24,921 nt of DNA from a virus: positions 1 to 24,921 of the IMG/VR virus record IMGVR_UViG_3300009603_000057; one strand, written 5' to 3'. The notes below the pieces were generated by a model. It saw nothing but the letters and a program-made list of their open reading frames with translations, did not search any database and was not told the DNA's origin. This document shows positions 8,964 to 15,747 of this stretch, one piece after another; position 1 is the first letter of the stretch; each line of letters starts with the position of its first letter. The translations under genes were made by a program, and so were the position numbers.

Positions 8964-9074
8964 TTGAGGCTTTTCCTTTTGAAAGAGTTAAAGATACGTT
9001 GAAAACATCGACGTTACTTCGATGGCTTCAGTTCCTAACCCGATCAGTCCGGTTGTCCCCCGCAGAGGGCCGCG
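8964..9074 (-). promoter_or_regulatory. Untranslated leader of the capsid gene, with hairpin at 9006-9024
   Basis: At 111 nt this is one of the longest gaps in a very compact genome. It contains a perfect 6-bp inverted repeat, CATCGA...TCGATG, with a 7-nt loop at 9006-9024 and a GC-rich segment near 9050-9070. Late T7-like phages usually put a phage promoter or an RNase III site ahead of the capsid gene. I cannot identify a promoter consensus here, so the regulatory role is inferred from position. Confidence 0.4.
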
Positions 9075-9326
9075 TCAGTCAGTTGGTTGAAGGTCCATTT
9101 GAACGTCACCAGCAAACCACCCTTCGGGGAGGTCTACCTTGTTACCGGAAAGTTCCCATGAGGAACCATTCCAGAAATAGACATGACCCCGTATTCCAGG
9201 GCCAAGCCTTACCAGTCCATCACTTTCAGGGACGAATACGACTCGTGAACTTTCGCACCCGCTCAGCCCAAGCATCACGATAACGCCGAGGCACTTTAGG
9301 GGCATCACTTGCAAGAGTCGGTTCAT
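9075..9326 (-). CDS. Small lipoprotein, possible o-spanin-like lysis protein
   Basis: The 83-residue product has a basic N-terminus, a hydrophobic stretch (about residues 10-22) and a lipobox L21-S22-G23-C24, so it should be lipidated at Cys24. Glu at +2 fits outer-membrane sorting. The mature 60 residues (RVVFVPESDGLVRLGP, then VYFWNGSSWELS and LPEGW) look like a small beta-rich domain and lack the proline-rich character of classical Rz1. The start ATG 9326 has GGAGAAGG upstream and lies inside the preceding small ORF in another frame, an arrangement typical of Rz/Rz1 pairs. A lysis role is inferred from the lipobox, the nesting and the adjacent holin-like gene. Confidence 0.6.
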   Translation of the reverse strand: MNRLLQVMPLKCLGVIVMLGLSGCESSRVVFVPESDGLVRLGPGIRGHVYFWNGSSWELSGNKVDLPEGWFAGDVQMDLQPTD

Positions 9327-9399
9327 TCGCCTTCTCCATGATGAGTTCTAGAAACACTTTGAAGATGGAAGAGAATGCAGCCATGATGGCAGCCCACAT
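9226..9399 (-). CDS. Small membrane-anchored protein overlapping the lipoprotein gene (57 aa)
   Basis: ATG 9399 follows the holin-like stop by 2 nt and has AAGGTGAG upstream. The product begins MWAAIMAAFSSIFKVFLELI, a plausible N-terminal membrane helix, and continues with a highly charged basic tail (VPRRYRDAWAERVRKF). It ends at TGA 9226-9228, inside the lipoprotein gene, overlapping it by 101 nt in a different frame. It is placed as an i-spanin would be, but is much shorter than known i-spanins and lacks a long coiled coil. I call it a real gene on the basis of ribosome site, spacing and composition; its function is unproved. Confidence 0.55.
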   Translation of the reverse strand: MWAAIMAAFSSIFKVFLELIMEKANEPTLASDAPKVPRRYRDAWAERVRKFTSRIRP

Positions 9400-9401
9400 T
9401 C

Positions 9402-9590
9402 TCAGCTCACCTTCTTCTTCAAAGCAAGACGTGCGCCTGTGTAGCCAAGAGCCACCAGAGCAGCCGCCGCAATACCAAGGATCTTGGCAATTGAACTTTC
9501 CTCTGCGATGACGCCAGAGGCCATGAGACCACCAACAACGGTGGCAGCAGCAGCGAGCCAGAACTCAGTAGTTTTAATTCCGGGTTTCAT
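9402..9590 (-). CDS. Holin-like small membrane protein
   Basis: The 62-residue product has two predicted membrane segments, about residues 9-28 (FWLAAAATVVGGLMASGVIA) and 35-53 (AKILGIAAAALVALGYTG), joined by a short acidic turn and ending in a basic tail (ALKKKVS). Size, topology and the cationic C-terminus fit a class II-like holin. GAGGTGATCA lies directly upstream of the ATG. It is followed at once by the small membrane protein and the lipoprotein, which supports a lysis cassette. Its place between scaffold and capsid genes differs from T7, whose holin lies after the tail fibre. Confidence 0.6.
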   Translation of the reverse strand: MKPGIKTTEFWLAAAATVVGGLMASGVIAEESSIAKILGIAAAALVALGYTGARLALKKKVS

Positions 9591-9598
9591 TGATCACC

Positions 9599-10330
9599 TC
9601 AAAGTTGAGAGATTGCGAGACGATCCTGAATCTCTTGACGATACGCAGGATCCTTAGTATAACGTGAGTCACGCATCGCTTCGGATACCTGCGCCCACGA
9701 ACGAAACGGATTACCACCACGGGTGGATGGAGCCGAACCTTTAAGAAGGCTGGGGCTGCTTCCGGTGGCTTGTGTGTAACGTGCAGACAGCCCACGAGCG
9801 GCCATCATCGCAGCATTCATATCCCCTGAGTCCATGACTTGATCATAGGAACCCACCTCTTCTTCGGAGAGGTTCTCTCTAGCCCATTCGATCATCTCAC
9901 TGTATTGATCTTGTCCACCAACCTCATTGAAGATGGTTCCCTGAGCTTGAGAAATCAAAGCACGTTGGCCTTCTACATAAGACCGGGCGATGTCTTCGGG
10001 AATCCCATACTCGTTTTGGATCTTCTCGTACGACTCCCCAGACAACTCGCCAGTTTCAGAGAACTCCTTAGTGTATTCCGAAATACTTTCCACAGACATG
10101 CCTGTGGATTCCGCGAGCGATTCATCGGACTCGGTGACGTATTCATCGGATGGCTCGGATCCCATTTTGGATTCAAGCTCACCGTAGGCGTTAGCAAGGT
10201 CTTCTGGAGATTCAAACTTCTCTGGTAGCCACTCGGGTCGTTCAGATACCTGCTCTTGTGAATCACTCACCTCCTCGGTTGGTGCTTCTGGACCAGTTAC
10301 GCCCATCTCCATTTGGATTCGCTCAGCCAT
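9599..10330 (-). CDS. Capsid assembly scaffolding protein (gp9-like)
   Basis: The 243-residue product is very acidic and rich in Glu, Ser and Gln, with predicted helices (EKFESPEDLANAYGELESKM at about residues 38-57). It ends with a more basic C-terminus, as phage scaffolds do. WLPEKFESPEDLANAYGELE is a recurring signature of T7-like scaffolds (T7 gp9 is 307 aa). It sits between portal and capsid, as in T7. The start overlaps the portal stop by 8 nt. It acts inside the procapsid and leaves before or during DNA packaging. Confidence 0.88.
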   Translation of the reverse strand: MAERIQMEMGVTGPEAPTEEVSDSQEQVSERPEWLPEKFESPEDLANAYGELESKMGSEPSDEYVTESDESLAESTGMSVESISEYTKEFSETGELSGESYEKIQNEYGIPEDIARSYVEGQRALISQAQGTIFNEVGGQDQYSEMIEWARENLSEEEVGSYDQVMDSGDMNAAMMAARGLSARYTQATGSSPSLLKGSAPSTRGGNPFRSWAQVSEAMRDSRYTKDPAYRQEIQDRLAISQL

Positions 10331-11882
10331 TCTTTACCATCTCCTTGGTTACGTCGGCACCGGCCTTCTGGGACTCACGGAACTGTTGATCCGCAATCCC
10401 CATAACCTGACCACCGTACTGTTGAACCACAGCATTCTGCTGGGCTTGTTGCATTTCCATCATCAGTTCTTCTTCAGTCTTGATGAGACCTTGGGTGTCA
10501 ATACCAAGAGCAGTTGCTCGTCGTTTGATGTATTCCCCGAGATTAACATACTGAGCAATCGCTTCTGGACCAACGGTTTGTGCCATACCTTGAAGGAAGA
10601 AGTCGAGTCGGTTGAGGTCACTACCCCGAGCCAACGCCTCGATACCGGTGATGATAGCAGGTGTGATGTATTTCTTCGGGAGTTTCGGGAGTTTCTTCTT
10701 CTTCTGGAGGTTTGCCATCATCCGGTTGACCAGAGGAAGTTGCAGTTCCTGTGAGAGCAGGGAGAAGGCTCCACCAAGTTGACGCTCAATCGACTGTGTA
10801 ACGAGACGGACTTCTTCAGCAGTTACTCGCTCTGCTTGTCGGATCGTCCCCTCGGTGAGGAGAAACGCATACGCAAGGCGATCTGTAATTGTCTGAGCCG
10901 TACTCGCCGCAATCGAGAGGTCCGCACTTTTGTTACTCTGAAGCACCGTGACATCTTGAGCACTCCCTTCAACGATGGCCCCGTTTGGGGACTTCGCAAG
11001 TGTTCTCGCACGAGTTGTCCCGTTCGGTGAGACCATGAACAGGATCTTGGATGCAGCCGCAGCACCTTCCACAATGGCTTGGGTCAGTCCCTCCAGGCTT
11101 CGGAGATCACCGAGGTACTGTTCTACATATCCTCTTCCGTAGTTCTCGCCCTCGACCGTATACATCCTTAGTGGGAGGAATGGCAACTTATCCTCTGCGT
11201 AAGTGCCGCGAGAACCGGGAATTTCAGAGTCACCGACTTCTTGGTAGACCTCCCACTTGGAATCATTTCGTTTTTGTATGCAAGTGTATAGGTCAACAGA
11301 TCCATCGGTGTTCGGTGAGATGGCTCCAACAGCAGCCTTGATTTCTTCAGGCAGGGCAACTGGGGAGACGCTTTCTTTCGTAATGATTTTCAGAGGATTC
11401 CCCATGGGATCCCTATCCACGCAGTACCGAGCGAGTGGGAATACCCGCACCCCACCATCTGGAGGGAAGTGCATCAGACAGTTACCTGCGATGATGAGAT
11501 GCTTGAGGGCTTCAAAGAGGGAGACGCGAACATTGTTCGTCTCAACCTCCTTCATCACGGCCTTCTCGATATCAGCGAGTGACCGCTCAATTTCGGTCTT
11601 TACTTCTGGGATCCCCTCGACCTGCCTGAGAGCGTGATCGTCAAGCACCAGCCGGAAGAATGGAGCGTTCGGTGGCAGGAGACTTAGGAGGAGACTGGAG
11701 GCGAGGTTATTCACTCCTCGTGCGCCAACGCCCTGGAAAGGGCAGGCAAATTTTCTATTTGAACTGTGTCCCTCATCTGGGATCACGGTGGGCAGGGTCA
11801 ACCGCGAACAGTCTCTCGCACGTTCTAAGAAGGAGAACCGTTGGGTCTCCAACTTTGTGTAGATCCCCCGCGCATTCATCAT
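10323..11882 (-). CDS. Portal (head-tail connector, gp8-like)
   Basis: The 519-residue product (T7 gp8 is 536) carries the usual family landmarks: RFSFLERARDCSRLTLPTVI near the N-terminus, GARGVNNLASSLLLSLLPPN at about residues 52-72, YGRGYVEQYLGDLRSLEGLT at about 240-260, and TAEEVRLVTQSIERQLGGAF at about 340-360. The start ATG overlaps the preceding stop (TGATG). It forms the dodecameric ring at the packaging vertex and docks terminase and then the tail adaptor. Confidence 0.95.
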   Translation of the reverse strand: MMNARGIYTKLETQRFSFLERARDCSRLTLPTVIPDEGHSSNRKFACPFQGVGARGVNNLASSLLLSLLPPNAPFFRLVLDDHALRQVEGIPEVKTEIERSLADIEKAVMKEVETNNVRVSLFEALKHLIIAGNCLMHFPPDGGVRVFPLARYCVDRDPMGNPLKIITKESVSPVALPEEIKAAVGAISPNTDGSVDLYTCIQKRNDSKWEVYQEVGDSEIPGSRGTYAEDKLPFLPLRMYTVEGENYGRGYVEQYLGDLRSLEGLTQAIVEGAAAASKILFMVSPNGTTRARTLAKSPNGAIVEGSAQDVTVLQSNKSADLSIAASTAQTITDRLAYAFLLTEGTIRQAERVTAEEVRLVTQSIERQLGGAFSLLSQELQLPLVNRMMANLQKKKKLPKLPKKYITPAIITGIEALARGSDLNRLDFFLQGMAQTVGPEAIAQYVNLGEYIKRRATALGIDTQGLIKTEEELMMEMQQAQQNAVVQQYGGQVMGIADQQFRESQKAGADVTKEMVKNG

Positions 11883-12097
11883 CAGTATGCTCCACCAACA
11901 CCGGAACCAGCACCAACATTGTCAAGTTTGATCTTCAACCCTGATACGCCACGACGTTTCTTAGCACTCGCTCGCCCCTCGCGCCTTGCAACACCCCTAC
12001 CCGGAGCTACCACAGTCTCAGCAGATTGCTGTGGGGGCGGTGGAGGTGGTGGTGGGGGAGGTGGTGGTCCGGGCATTTTTGGAGAAGACATGCACAT
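11882..12097 (-). CDS. Polyproline small protein upstream of portal
   Basis: From ATG 12097 the 71-residue product carries a run of twelve prolines near residues 10-22, then a basic region (RGVARREGRASAKKRRG) and a short hydrophobic tail (LKIKLDNVG). A small polyproline protein directly before the portal gene is a recurring, uncharacterised feature of marine T7-like podoviruses. A GTG at 12100 is an alternative start, but ATG 12097 overlaps the upstream stop (TGATG) and has GGAG 8 nt upstream. The gene touches the portal start at 11882. Its role is unknown; association with the head or with nucleic acid is a guess from the basic part. Confidence 0.6.
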   Translation of the reverse strand: MCMSSPKMPGPPPPPPPPPPPPQQSAETVVAPGRGVARREGRASAKKRRGVSGLKIKLDNVGAGSGVGGAY

Positions 12098-12303
12098 CAC
12101 TGGGACTCCAGAATGGTTTCGTTCTGCTCTTTGAAAAGGGCGGTGAGGTGATCAACAACAGATCGTTGACCAACCGCGTAGAAAATTACCCGCTCTTGTG
12201 TGTCAAGATCAGGACTTTTAAGTGGGAACTGAGATTCAAGCCAGTCGATAAGTTCACGAGAAACTTGAGGAGTTCGTTCATATACTTGGCCCTTATCCAC
12301 CAT
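12097..12303 (-). CDS. Hypothetical small protein (68 aa)
   Basis: The start ATG 12303 has a strong ribosome site (GAAGGA, 5-6 nt upstream) and overlaps the end of the Nmad1-like gene. A longer frame to 12327 is open, but its first codons have no ribosome site. The product begins MVDKGQVYERTPQVSRELID and contains WLESQFPLKSPDLDTQER, then a helix with HLTALFKEQNE. It is soluble, mildly acidic and has no motif I recognise. Its place between DNA metabolism genes and the portal block is typical for small conserved genes of T7-like phages. Confidence 0.6.
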   Translation of the reverse strand: MVDKGQVYERTPQVSRELIDWLESQFPLKSPDLDTQERVIFYAVGQRSVVDHLTALFKEQNETILESQ

Positions 12304-12619
12304 TTGTGTCCTTCTTCGATTGCACATAAGCCCCCATGAGGCAGGTGTAGTTGATGATGTCTATCAAAGTGTCTCGGAAGGATTCGTCTTCAACTTGAAA
12401 AGAACCCGTTTCACAGAAGGTACTTAGTCGAGAGAACTTGTCCGTGAGGCGTACCAGAAACCCCTTTTCTGTGGTTGTGATGCCCATCGACTCACACCTT
12501 TGGAAGTTCGCAAAGGGATGATCGTCACTTCCTGTGTAGTCACGGTTCTTTCGTAAACTGAGTACACGGGCATCAGCGCAGATGGTGAGGTGGTAATCGA
12601 GATAATCATCTACGTTCAC
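12293..12619 (-). CDS. DUF1599/Nmad1-like protein
   Basis: I start this gene at GTG 12619, which overlaps the exonuclease stop (GTGA). A longer frame to 12886 lies wholly inside the exonuclease gene and has a low-complexity Gly-rich translation, so I treat that part as a shadow. The 108-residue product has LRKNRDYTGSDD near residue 20, RLTDKFSRLSTF in the middle and VEDESFRDTLIDIINYTCLM towards the end. This matches the all-helical 'nucleotide modification associated domain 1' pattern (DKxSRL ... DESxxDTLxDxxNY). That family is associated in the literature with phage nucleotide modification or all-alpha NTP pyrophosphatases; enzymatic activity here is inferred only. Confidence 0.65.
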   Translation of the reverse strand: MNVDDYLDYHLTICADARVLSLRKNRDYTGSDDHPFANFQRCESMGITTTEKGFLVRLTDKFSRLSTFCETGSFQVEDESFRDTLIDIINYTCLMGAYVQSKKDTNGG

Positions 12620-13362
12620 GACGGGTTCCACAGACTCACCTGCCCCGTGTTCGTGCTGAACTCCCCCTTTCTCAGTATTCGTGAGACTCTTGCTTGAACC
12701 AGTGCATCCGTCTCCGTCAGCCCCGCCTTCGTGTACGCCCCCAACACCTCCTCCCAAGTCCCCTTCTTCAGTATCTTCGCTGCTGTCTTCGGGCCTACCC
12801 CCGGACACCCCGAGTATCCGTCCGTGGAGTCCCCGGTCAGTGCTTGGGACAAATGATTGTGGTCCGCTTGGTGTTTGCTCAGGCATTGGACGCCCTCCTC
12901 TGGTCGGTTAGGATTGTAAAGATAACCTGGGATTGTTTTCATGTCTTTGTCTTCGGAAACAATTATCGTGTCTCCCTTGATACGCTTAAGTCCCCCAGTA
13001 GCGAGCATACCCATCACATCGTCCGCTTCCAACGTGTCGTAGTCTATGACCTTGTATACCTCCCTACAGTATTCCCGCAGAGCTGGGAACACCAACGGCT
13101 TCCTCTTACCCTTACGGTTGTGCTTGTAGGTTGGGAGAACTTCCTTCCTCCAGTTGTTCGGGGAAGTTAGCGTGATGATCACATCATCAGCATTCAGGAG
13201 TTCTTTGTGTTGAGCAATCCACACATCCACAGCCTGTTTAGCGAGAGACGCATCAGCCGTCAAGGACCAGATATCATCCCCCCAGTCGAACGCAACTTCA
13301 ACCGCAGCAGATTCTTTATAGAGCAAAATATCGCCGTCAATCAGTAGTGTCGTTTTTGTCAT
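12616..13362 (-). CDS. 5'-3' exonuclease / flap endonuclease (T7 gp6-like)
   Basis: From ATG 13362 the product is 248 residues. It begins MTKTTLLIDGDILLYKESAA, giving the first metal-binding Asp pair, followed by LEADDVMG and VSEDKDMKTIPG, the conserved acidic centres of the PIN-like FEN family. A helix-hairpin-helix region GCPGVGPKTAAKILKK is at about residues 182-197. A longer frame to 13401 adds 13 residues of no family character and lies inside the upstream gene. In T7 this enzyme removes RNA primers and degrades host DNA. The gene follows DNA polymerase with two small genes between. Confidence 0.9.
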   Translation of the reverse strand: MTKTTLLIDGDILLYKESAAVEVAFDWGDDIWSLTADASLAKQAVDVWIAQHKELLNADDVIITLTSPNNWRKEVLPTYKHNRKGKRKPLVFPALREYCREVYKVIDYDTLEADDVMGMLATGGLKRIKGDTIIVSEDKDMKTIPGYLYNPNRPEEGVQCLSKHQADHNHLSQALTGDSTDGYSGCPGVGPKTAAKILKKGTWEEVLGAYTKAGLTETDALVQARVSRILRKGEFSTNTGQVSLWNPS

Positions 13363-13564
13363 TGTGAGATCCGTCTCCTGATTCTGCTGCCATCCTGGCA
13401 ATCACAGACAATCCTAAAACTGAGTGGTAAGAACCCATAAGTGAAAGAACAATATCCTCCACATCCTTCGTCATCTTGGCTGCGGCAACAAAGATTGAAG
13501 CATCAAATCGTCTGTGGAGTTCTGTAAGAAGTTCCGTGGTTGCAAAGTATTCAAGTGGTTCCAT
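13337..13564 (-). CDS. Small conserved-looking phage protein (75 aa)
   Basis: The product begins MEPLEYFATTELLTELHRRF and continues DASIFVAAAKMTKDVEDIVL, then GSYHSVLGLSVIARMAAESG. The pattern 'F.T.ELl.EL..RFDa' with a central Gly-His turn is one I associate with small conserved phage proteins between polymerase and exonuclease, but I cannot name a function. It overlaps the homing endonuclease gene by 94 nt in another frame and the exonuclease start by 26 nt. No clear ribosome site precedes it, which could reflect the later arrival of the endonuclease gene over its upstream region. Confidence 0.6.
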   Translation of the reverse strand: MEPLEYFATTELLTELHRRFDASIFVAAAKMTKDVEDIVLSLMGSYHSVLGLSVIARMAAESGDGSHNDKNDTTD

Positions 13565-13962
13565 TCGTAATTGATCCGCTTTAACTTGCTTAGTTCTTGA
13601 GTTAATTGATCACGTTTGTAAGAGCGTGGTGGATACGCAGAGATCTCCAGAAGTATCTGAGCTTGTGGACGTTTCTCTTGTAAGTATGGTAGAACGTGAT
13701 TGATACAGTTACGAGCGTTGTCTCCGGTTGCAACCCAAGTATATGCCTGTCTCCACTTTGGGTTTTGGGTTTGAGCCTTGGAGCTAAACGTACCTCCGAA
13801 CATTAACTCAAACCACTTCAGGGTATGGATGTAGGTATTCTCAATACAAACTGCGGGAGATCCATTGGTAAACTTGAAGCACCCCTCACCATCAAGATAC
13901 CCAGCCGCATACGCTAATTCAAATTCTGTGTACTCAGTGCGTTTCACCCCATGAATCTCCAA
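13471..13962 (-). CDS. LAGLIDADG homing endonuclease, free-standing
   Basis: The 163-residue product has one clear LAGLIDADG motif, AYAAGYLDGEGCF, at about residues 17-29, with the metal-binding Asp/Glu in LDGEG. The second half has LPYLQEKRPQAQILLEI, a common feature of single-motif, dimeric members. The gene is not inside an intron or intein: the polymerase upstream ends with a normal-looking C-terminus and overlaps this gene by only 29 nt. The listed start is TTG 13962 (GGAGAG 7 nt upstream); GTG 13947 is an equally good alternative. Its target is probably the same locus in a phage lacking it. Confidence 0.85.
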   Translation of the reverse strand: MEIHGVKRTEYTEFELAYAAGYLDGEGCFKFTNGSPAVCIENTYIHTLKWFELMFGGTFSSKAQTQNPKWRQAYTWVATGDNARNCINHVLPYLQEKRPQAQILLEISAYPPRSYKRDQLTQELSKLKRINYEWNHLNTLQPRNFLQNSTDDLMLQSLLPQPR

Positions 13963-15745
13963 TCTTGTACTCTCCGGCGAGAGGGACTTTGAGCTTTAGG
14001 GTCTCACCCGCCACCCGTATGGACCCCACGGCAATCTTCCCTGTCTCTTCTGCGATAGATGCTCGTACACTCAACTGTATCTCATCGTGGATGTGAGCAA
14101 CCTGATACACATATCCACAAGTCATATACTTGAGATCGCGGTGTAGTTGAACGGTAGCCTCCTTCATAACAACCGCACCAGCCGATTGAAGCAACAGATT
14201 GAGTGCAGAATGCTTGGATCGAACCGGGAGTTTGCGACCGTCCAGACCCGTGAGGTGCCCGTGGGTGTCCACCTTGGTTTCAACATGCTTCTTCAGTTTC
14301 TTGAAGGAGGGGAGGCGATCCATAAATCGCTTCTTGATCTGCTGGCCTTCCTTGACACCACCCCCGACGATCTCTCCAATCAAATTATCACCCCCACCAT
14401 AGAGCCACGCATAAATGAACTTCTTGGCATCCGCTCTGGTAGGTAACCCCGCAGCTTCTTGATTGGTGGCATGAATGTCCCCATCACACACTTGCTTCGC
14501 GTACTTACCGTTGTCAAAGTATGCGAGGTAATGCGCCAGCATCCTGAGTTCCAAACCACTGGCATCCACCCCAACCAGCACATGACCCTCATCAGGAAGG
14601 AACAATGATCTGCACTCAGTCCCATACGGCGAGGACACCGAGGGAACCTGAGAGACGTTTGGGCGAGAATGGGAACACCTACCGCTCACGGTTCCGTTGG
14701 TATTAACGCGACCATGGATCCTGCCATTCGCCACACAGCGGAGCCACGCTTCCTTGCCTTCAGCCAGTTGCCCAAGACGCTTGGAGATTGTCAGGTAGTC
14801 CACCAGGGGCTTTGCCTCGGAGAAGTCCAAGGCTGTCAGAATGGTTTCATCAATCTTCGGTTTACCGCTTGCGGTGTAGTCCCTTGGTTTCCAACCATAC
14901 TTCTCAATCAAACATCGAGAGATCTGGTCACGTGATCCAGGGTTGAATGGAGTGGTCTTCATTCGGAGCGGACCCTTGGTGATTTGTGTGTCTTTGTAAC
15001 CAGCAGCCTTCGCGGCAGTCTTTGTTGGGTACTGTTCCGAAGCCGCCAACCAGTATTGGGGTGTCTTCATGGGAACCTCTACAGGTGGGAAGATCTCTTG
15101 CATTCTTCTCTCAAGCACCGCCTTGAGATCCAGTAGTTCAGCGTGAAGCTCCTTGGCTGCATCCACATCAAACCTGAATCCGTGACGCTCTTGCTCGTAG
15201 AGGATCTCCGCAAACTTGTGTTCAAGCACTTGACTGCGAACCGTTGGTTCTTCCCTTTGGATCGCTTGCCACAACCGGAGGGTTACGTTGGTATCCTGAA
15301 CACAGTAATCCTCCATATCCTGGGACCACTGAGACCAGTCCGTGTGATCACCTTTGTACTCACCGAGCCGGTGTCCCCACGCATTCAGCGAGTGAGACCC
15401 GATCAAGTTTCGGGGGTACTCATCCCCACGCTTGAAGTCCTCCTCGCGGATGTCCGGCCATACCAACCGAGACAGCAGCATGGTATCTCTCAAGCAACCC
15501 TGAAGCCTGAAGTCCGGGTACAACTTCTTGAGTGCGGGAATGTCGAACGCCATAGCGTTGTGACCGATCACTTCATCGGCCAGTGATATCTCATCGAGTC
15601 CCTCGTCGATGTTTCCCTTCTGGTGGTTGTAAGTCTCAACCAAGTTCTTATAACGGATCACGATGCAATGAATCTCTTTCAGATCTGAGAGTTCTCTCCA
15701 ATCCTCGATGGCGTTTGTTTCAATATCAATGATGATTGAGTGCAT
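13934..15745 (-). CDS. DNA polymerase, family A (T7 gp5-like)
   Basis: I start at ATG 15745, which has AAGGA 6-7 nt upstream; ATG 15751 is too close to that site. The 603-residue product (T7 gp5 is 704) has the 3'-5' exonuclease domain with DIETN (Asp7, Glu9), IGHNAMAFDIPAL and YCVQDTNVT. The polymerase domain has motif A VGVDASGLELRMLAHYL, motif B RADAKKFIYAWLYGGG and motif C HIHDEIQLSV. All catalytic residues appear intact. Phe/Tyr choice at the O-helix falls on Tyr in FIYAWLYGGG. About 100 residues are missing relative to T7, so the thioredoxin-binding region may be reduced. It replicates phage DNA with the primase-helicase and SSB. Confidence 0.96.
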   Translation of the reverse strand: MHSIIIDIETNAIEDWRELSDLKEIHCIVIRYKNLVETYNHQKGNIDEGLDEISLADEVIGHNAMAFDIPALKKLYPDFRLQGCLRDTMLLSRLVWPDIREEDFKRGDEYPRNLIGSHSLNAWGHRLGEYKGDHTDWSQWSQDMEDYCVQDTNVTLRLWQAIQREEPTVRSQVLEHKFAEILYEQERHGFRFDVDAAKELHAELLDLKAVLERRMQEIFPPVEVPMKTPQYWLAASEQYPTKTAAKAAGYKDTQITKGPLRMKTTPFNPGSRDQISRCLIEKYGWKPRDYTASGKPKIDETILTALDFSEAKPLVDYLTISKRLGQLAEGKEAWLRCVANGRIHGRVNTNGTVSGRCSHSRPNVSQVPSVSSPYGTECRSLFLPDEGHVLVGVDASGLELRMLAHYLAYFDNGKYAKQVCDGDIHATNQEAAGLPTRADAKKFIYAWLYGGGDNLIGEIVGGGVKEGQQIKKRFMDRLPSFKKLKKHVETKVDTHGHLTGLDGRKLPVRSKHSALNLLLQSAGAVVMKEATVQLHRDLKYMTCGYVYQVAHIHDEIQLSVRASIAEETGKIAVGSIRVAGETLKLKVPLAGEYKIGDSWGETH

Positions 15746-15747
15746 GG

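Noticed and set aside
12620-12886. N-terminal extension of the Nmad1-like frame (to a 197-aa product)
   Set aside because: It lies wholly inside the exonuclease gene, translates to low-complexity Gly/Asp-rich sequence, and a GTG overlapping the exonuclease stop gives a better start.
13934-15745. Intein or intron in the DNA polymerase, given the adjacent homing endonuclease
   Set aside because: Exonuclease and polymerase motifs run in order with normal spacing and the C-terminus looks complete, so the endonuclease is free-standing.
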